From positions 2,418,001-2,482,000 of the forward strand of contig OY970224.1 of the NCBI GenBank assembly GCA_963714035.1: a stretch of 64,000 bases of DNA, read 5' to 3'. A program made the translations under genes and the position numbers. This document shows positions 60,752 to 64,000 of the stretch, one piece after another. Origin of the DNA: DATFVB01 sp963714035. GTDB lineage: Bacteria > Acidobacteriota > Thermoanaerobaculia > UBA5066 > DATFVB01. The stretch's first letter is position 1. Each line of letters begins with the position of its first letter. Below the pieces are notes generated by a model. The model did not search any database and was not told the origin of the DNA. It was given only the letters and a program-made list of their open reading frames with translations.

Positions 60752-61927
60752 CTACCGGCGCGTGAGCGCGAGCAGATCCATCGCGAGTATCCCCGCGATC
60801 CTTCCCCTTCCCGCATCGACCCGCAGGAACTCTTCGCGGGCATCGGGAAGGTCGGCGTAGCGCACGAGCCGCGGGACGGCCGAGGAGCGGTCGAGCGAGA
60901 ACCCTGAATCGATGAGGCCGCCGTTGCGGCGCACGCGAAGGACGTCCCCGGACAGGACCTCCACGTCCTCGACCGCAGGCTCGCCCGACTCCGGCCGGAC
61001 GGCCGCGCGCCAGCGGCTTCCTCCCGCGCTCTCGATCTCGACGGCTCCCAATCCCTCGAGATACCGGGCGTAGCCTTCCGGAGTCGAGAGCGCGCGAAAC
61101 CGGGCTTCCGCGTCCGGATCCTCGGCGAACGCCTCGACGCGGGCGGTCGGGCGCTCGGGCTCGGGGTCGCCGGCGATCGAGAGCGCGCGCGAAACGAGCG
61201 CCGCGTCGATCCCGAAGATCGACGCGATCTTCTCGCTCCGACGCCCGAGGAGCGGGATGCGCGTGCGCGTATGCGCGTCGGTGATGTCGACCGCCCCGCG
61301 GAAGAACCGGAGCACGCGATGGCCTTCCGGCTTGCGCACGACGACGTCGCGCAGGAAGAGTGACTTCTCCGAAAATGTCCTTTCCCACTCCCGACGAAAC
61401 TCGTCGTCCGAAACGGGCTCGAACGAGAATTCGATGCCCCGGCCGGATTCAGGCCCCGAGCCGAACCGGAGGACGCCCGAGCTCCCCGAGACGACGAGTT
61501 CGAGCGATCCCTCCGGCGTGTCTAGCGAGGCCGTTTCGAGCGGCAGGAGGCCGGGAAGCGGATAGCCGACGTCGGCGAGCCACGTCCTTCCGTCGAGCGG
61601 GAACAGGAGCGACGCGTGGTCACGCGGCTCCCGGACCCGACCCAGGATCTTCGCCGGCGCGAACCCGACCGCTTCCGCGAGCGACGCGAACGCCGCCACA
61701 CGGGCGAAGCACGTCCCCCCGGTTCCGAGCGAGAGATGCTCTTCCCAGAAGACGTCCGGGTCGCGCGGCTTGTCGGCGTCCGACCGCGCCTCCGCGCCCC
61801 GCACGATCTTGGAGGCAGATTCGAACGGCACCACACGGTTGAACGCGTCGAAGAGCCGTTCGAGAAACGTCCGATCCGGCGGCCGGCGCTCGAGTCCGAG
61901 CGCCTCGAGGGCTTCGCCGACGTTCAC
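60752..61927 (-). CDS. Arylamine N-acetyltransferase-family protein
   Basis: 391 residues, about 110 longer than typical NATs. Catalytic triad Cys73 (GTGGTCFARV), His104 (PRDHASLLF) and Asp119 (WLADVGYP) is intact, and FLERLFDAFNRVVPFES matches the NAT start. The C-terminal extension (about residues 240-391: DPDAEARFRALSTPEGYARYLEGLG, then ESGEPAVEDVEVLSG, a beta-rich end) is not part of the family core and its role is unknown. It overlaps the start of pdxT by 4 bases on the same strand, but a functional link is not obvious. Confidence 0.85.
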   Translation of the reverse strand: MNVGEALEALGLERRPPDRTFLERLFDAFNRVVPFESASKIVRGAEARSDADKPRDPDVFWEEHLSLGTGGTCFARVAAFASLAEAVGFAPAKILGRVREPRDHASLLFPLDGRTWLADVGYPLPGLLPLETASLDTPEGSLELVVSGSSGVLRFGSGPESGRGIEFSFEPVSDDEFRREWERTFSEKSLFLRDVVVRKPEGHRVLRFFRGAVDITDAHTRTRIPLLGRRSEKIASIFGIDAALVSRALSIAGDPEPERPTARVEAFAEDPDAEARFRALSTPEGYARYLEGLGAVEIESAGGSRWRAAVRPESGEPAVEDVEVLSGDVLRVRRNGGLIDSGFSLDRSSAVPRLVRYADLPDAREEFLRVDAGRGRIAGILAMDLLALTRR

Positions 61928-62535
61928 TCGCCGAAGATCCGGCGGTGGAGCGCGGGATCCTCGGAGAGCTCGGGATGGAACGTCGCGCCATAGACGTTCT
62001 TCCCCCGGACGAGCACGGGATCTTCGCGCTCGCGCGCGAGAATCTCGACGCCCGGGCCGACGCGCGCGATCTTCGGCGCCCGGATGAAGACCGCTTCGAT
62101 CGGGCGCCCCTTCTCGTCAGCCGCCGCGCCGATGAAGGAGTCGAGCTGCCGCCCGTAGGCGTTGCGCACGACGTCCACGTCGAGCACCCCGAGCGACGCC
62201 TGGGGGGGATTCTCGACGCGCGAGGCGAGAAGGATCAGTCCGGCGCATGTCGCGAGCACGGGGCGGCCGCTTTCCGCGAAGGCGCGCAGCGCCTCGCGCC
62301 AGCCGGGCTCTCGCTCGAAGAACTTCAGATAGGTCGTCGACTCTCCGCCGGGGAGGACGAGGCCCCGAACGTCTTCCAGCTCCTCGGGTCGCCGCACTTC
62401 GCGGCTGGCGATGCCCGCCCGGGCGAGGGCTTCTGAATGCTTCGCGAAGTCGCCCTGGATCGCGAGGACGCCGACTGGCTCGCGCCTCGCTTCGCCTCCA
62501 GGTCGGAGCGGAAATTCCGGCGTTCCACGCGTCAA
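61924..62535 (-). CDS. pdxT: Pyridoxal 5'-phosphate synthase glutaminase subunit PdxT
   Basis: 203 residues from TTG 62535 (GGGAAGGGAACAGA upstream). Class I glutaminase: VGVLAIQGDFAKHSEAL, LVLPGGESTTYLKF, nucleophile in LATCAGLILLA, DVDVVRNAYGRQLDSF, AVFIRAPKI and the His-x-Glu in FHPELSED. It supplies ammonia to PdxS. The first about 18 residues (TRGTPEFPLRPGGEARRE) are extra and may come from the repeat region upstream; the family sequence begins at VGVLAIQGDF. Confidence 0.95.
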   Translation of the reverse strand: MTRGTPEFPLRPGGEARREPVGVLAIQGDFAKHSEALARAGIASREVRRPEELEDVRGLVLPGGESTTYLKFFEREPGWREALRAFAESGRPVLATCAGLILLASRVENPPQASLGVLDVDVVRNAYGRQLDSFIGAAADEKGRPIEAVFIRAPKIARVGPGVEILAREREDPVLVRGKNVYGATFHPELSEDPALHRRIFGE

Positions 62536-62656
62536 TCTGTTCCCTTCCCCGGCCTTCGGCCACCCCTCCCCAACCGCGGAGGGGATGGGGTGGGGTGCGG
62601 GTGCCCGTCTTCCAGAACCCCCTCTCCATCTGGAGAGGGGGCGCGGGGGTGAGGTT
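62536..62656. repeat. pdxS-pdxT spacer with perfect hairpin
   Basis: CCCCCTCTCC (62618-62627) and GGAGAGGGGG (62632-62641) form a perfect 10-bp stem with a 4-base loop, and a second G/C-rich inverted segment (CCTCCCCAACCGCGGAGGGG, about 62565-62584) lies beside it. This type of CCCCTCTCC-loop-GGAGAGGGG palindrome is common as an intergenic repeat in high-GC genomes. It sits inside the pdxST operon. Confidence 0.75.
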
Positions 62657-63541
62657 TCACCAGCCACGCGTCTGCAGCCGCTCCGACTCCGGCAACGACG
62701 CGGCGTCGAGGCCCTTCATCGCTTCGCCGAGCTCGGCGGAAGCCTCGATCAGCGCGTCGGCGTCCTTCCAGTGGGTGGTCGCCTTCACGATCGCCGCGGC
62801 GCGCACCGCCGGGTCCGACGACTTGAAGATTCCCGAGCCGACGAAGACCGCCTCGGCGCCGAGCGTCATGCAGAGCGCGGCGTCGGCGGGAGTGGCGATC
62901 CCCCCTGCCGCGAAGTTCGGAACCGGCAGCTTCCCTTTTTCCGCGACCTCGAGCACGAGCTCGAACGGCGCTCCGAGGCGCTTGGCCTCCGACATCAGCT
63001 CGTCCTTCGTCAGGGTCGTCAGGGTCTTGATGTCCCGGTTGACCTGCCGGAGATGCTTGACGGCGTGCACGATGTCGCCGGTGCCCGCCTCCCCTTTCGT
63101 CCGGATCATCGCCGCGCCTTCGCCGATGCGGCGGAGCGCCTCGCCGAGGTTCCGGCAGCCGCAGACGAACGGCACGCGGAAATCGTGCTTGTAGACGTGG
63201 TTCTCCTCGTCGGCCGGAGTCAGCACTTCCGACTCGTCGATGAAGTCGACCTTCAGAGCCTCGAGGATCCGCGCCTCCGAGATGTGGCCGATCCGGCACT
63301 TCGCCATGACGGGGATCGAGACGGCCTGCTGGATCTCGCGGACCTTCGAGACCGGCGACATCCGCGCGACTCCCCCTTCCTTCCGGATGTCGGCCGGAAC
63401 GCGCTCGAGCGCCATGACGGCGACCGCGCCCGCGTCCTCCGCGATCCGCGCCTGCTCCGCATTGACGACGTCCATGATCACGCCGCCCTTCAGCATCTCC
63501 GCGAGCCCCACCTTGAGCCGGAATTCGTCCTTCGGTTCCAT
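62657..63541 (-). CDS. pdxS: Pyridoxal 5'-phosphate synthase subunit PdxS
   Basis: 294 residues. Highly conserved: KVGLAEMLKGGVIMDVVNAEQARIAEDAGAVAVMALERVPADIR, MAKCRIGHISEARIL with the active Lys, DFIDESEVLTPADEENH, FVCGCRNLGEALRRIGEGAAMIRTKGEAGTG, and FAAGGIATPADAALCMTLGAEAVFVGSGIF. It builds PLP from ribose 5-phosphate, glyceraldehyde 3-phosphate and ammonia as a dodecamer with PdxT. A GGGGAAAAG-type ribosome site precedes ATG 63541. Confidence 0.98.
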   Translation of the reverse strand: MEPKDEFRLKVGLAEMLKGGVIMDVVNAEQARIAEDAGAVAVMALERVPADIRKEGGVARMSPVSKVREIQQAVSIPVMAKCRIGHISEARILEALKVDFIDESEVLTPADEENHVYKHDFRVPFVCGCRNLGEALRRIGEGAAMIRTKGEAGTGDIVHAVKHLRQVNRDIKTLTTLTKDELMSEAKRLGAPFELVLEVAEKGKLPVPNFAAGGIATPADAALCMTLGAEAVFVGSGIFKSSDPAVRAAAIVKATTHWKDADALIEASAELGEAMKGLDAASLPESERLQTRGW

Positions 63542-63554
63542 CTTTTCCCCTCCC

Positions 63555-64000
63555 TCAGATCGTCGGAATCGCGACCGGTCCGGCCGGGCGCGACTCCCGT
63601 TGCCAGAATGCGCGCGCCAGACGCGCCACGCCTTCGAGAACGGCCTCCGCGGGAACGCGGGAGACCGAGAGCCGCAGCGCCGCGATGTCGCGGCCGAGCG
63701 GATCGAAATCGATTCCGGGCGAGACCGCCACCGCGTTCTCCCGCGCGCGCCGCGCGACGTCGCGCCCGCTCGTCCCCGCCGGCAGCTTCAGCCAGAAGAG
63801 CGACTGGCCCGGCGTCCCGCCGAGATACGGGATCTCCGGCAGGATGCGCGCGAGCGCCGCCGCGAGCGCGCGGCGCCGCGCCTCCGTCTGCTCCGCTCGA
63901 TGCTCGCGCACGACGCGGTCGGCGCCTTCGGCGAGGAACGCGCGCACGGCGGCCTGGATCGGAAGCGGCGTCTGGAGATCGGTCGCCTGCTTGGCGAGCG
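63555..64000 (-). CDS. MocR/PdxR-like aminotransferase-domain protein (5' partial)
   Basis: The frame is open to the end of the window, so only the last 147 or so residues are seen. KQATDLQTPLPIQAAVRAFLAEG, HRAEQTEARRRALAAALA, GGTPGQSLFWLKLPAG and LRLSVSRVPAEAVLEGVARLARAF match the C-terminal small domain of fold-type I aminotransferases of the MocR/2-aminoadipate group. Its place 13 bp upstream of pdxS suggests a PdxR-type GntR-MocR activator of pdxST, but the DNA-binding part is outside the window and a plain aminotransferase cannot be excluded. Confidence 0.7.
   Translation of the reverse strand, partial: LAKQATDLQTPLPIQAAVRAFLAEGADRVVREHRAEQTEARRRALAAALARILPEIPYLGGTPGQSLFWLKLPAGTSGRDVARRARENAVAVSPGIDFDPLGRDIAALRLSVSRVPAEAVLEGVARLARAFWQRESRPAGPVAIPTI

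Overview
This is 64 kb of high-GC bacterial DNA. Almost every gene codes in a strongly G/C-ending frame, which is why long antisense shadow frames are common. The gene content is Gram-negative: LolCDE/LolA-type genes, porin, lipoproteins, an Omp85-type barrel, DprA and SecG. Together with a TDH/KBL pair, an OPT transporter, a Cache-Ser/Thr kinase, TolB-type propellers and many short palindromic repeats, it suggests an Acidobacteriota-like organism. That placement is an inference from gene style; there is no rRNA or marker phylogeny here. Apart from one small AT-richer island (about 3.9-5.4 kb) the window reads as ordinary chromosome with many dispersed repeats.

Layout. 1-3.9 kb: end of a C45-type acyltransferase with TPRs, a MacB/LolD-type ABC pair and a LolA-like protein. 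3.9-5.4 kb: island with an orphan winged-helix-like protein, a RelE/HigB-like toxin candidate and a convergent Xre regulator. 5.4-10.0 kb (minus): cupredoxin-like protein, Cache-HAMP-Ser/Thr kinase, porin, degenerate receiver. 10.0-11.0 kb: repeat-rich spacer and a 72-codon glutaredoxin-like gene with an in-frame UGA, read here as a selenoprotein. 11-15 kb: OPT transporter, amidohydrolase, SnoaL-like protein. 15-20 kb (minus): B3/4 protein, kbl, tdh, class II aldolase. 19.9-29.5 kb (mostly plus): QueD-like, quinone reductase, mtnA, CPBP protease, pgk, tpiA, secG, tRNA-Leu, outer-membrane barrel, trxB. 29.7-35.7 kb: complete suf operon (Rrf2 regulator, sufBCDSU) with a candidate Fe-S regulator operator. 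36-45 kb: GNAT, broken epimerase, prolyl oligopeptidase, omega-amidase plus aminotransferase, EamA protein, epoxide hydrolase, CGNR regulator, tsaD. 44.6-51.9 kb: DinB pair, isoprenylcysteine methyltransferase-like protein, pirin, hydrolase, lepA, cyclase, twin zinc-ribbon genes. 51.9-55.6 kb: topA-dprA. 55.7-60.6 kb: two lipoproteins, a 1006-residue gluzincin/propeller/Omp85 protein and an MBL-fold enzyme. 60.7-64 kb: arylamine N-acetyltransferase, pdxT, pdxS and the end of a MocR/PdxR-like aminotransferase protein.

Pathways. pgk, tpiA and aldolase serve glycolysis. tdh and kbl degrade threonine to glycine. mtnA together with the KAT-type aminotransferase and omega-amidase fits methionine salvage. 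pdxST makes PLP. suf builds Fe-S clusters under its own regulator.

Most notable observations: (1) the probable unannotated selenoprotein; (2) the lipoprotein/protease-propeller-Omp85 cluster, a candidate undescribed envelope system; (3) many genes with a -10-like hexamer ending 6-7 nt before the start codon, suggesting leaderless mRNAs; (4) several dispersed palindromic repeat families, some of which supply start codons and Shine-Dalgarno sequences to real genes; (5) 24-bp in-frame tandem repeats inside topA and the prolyl oligopeptidase gene.
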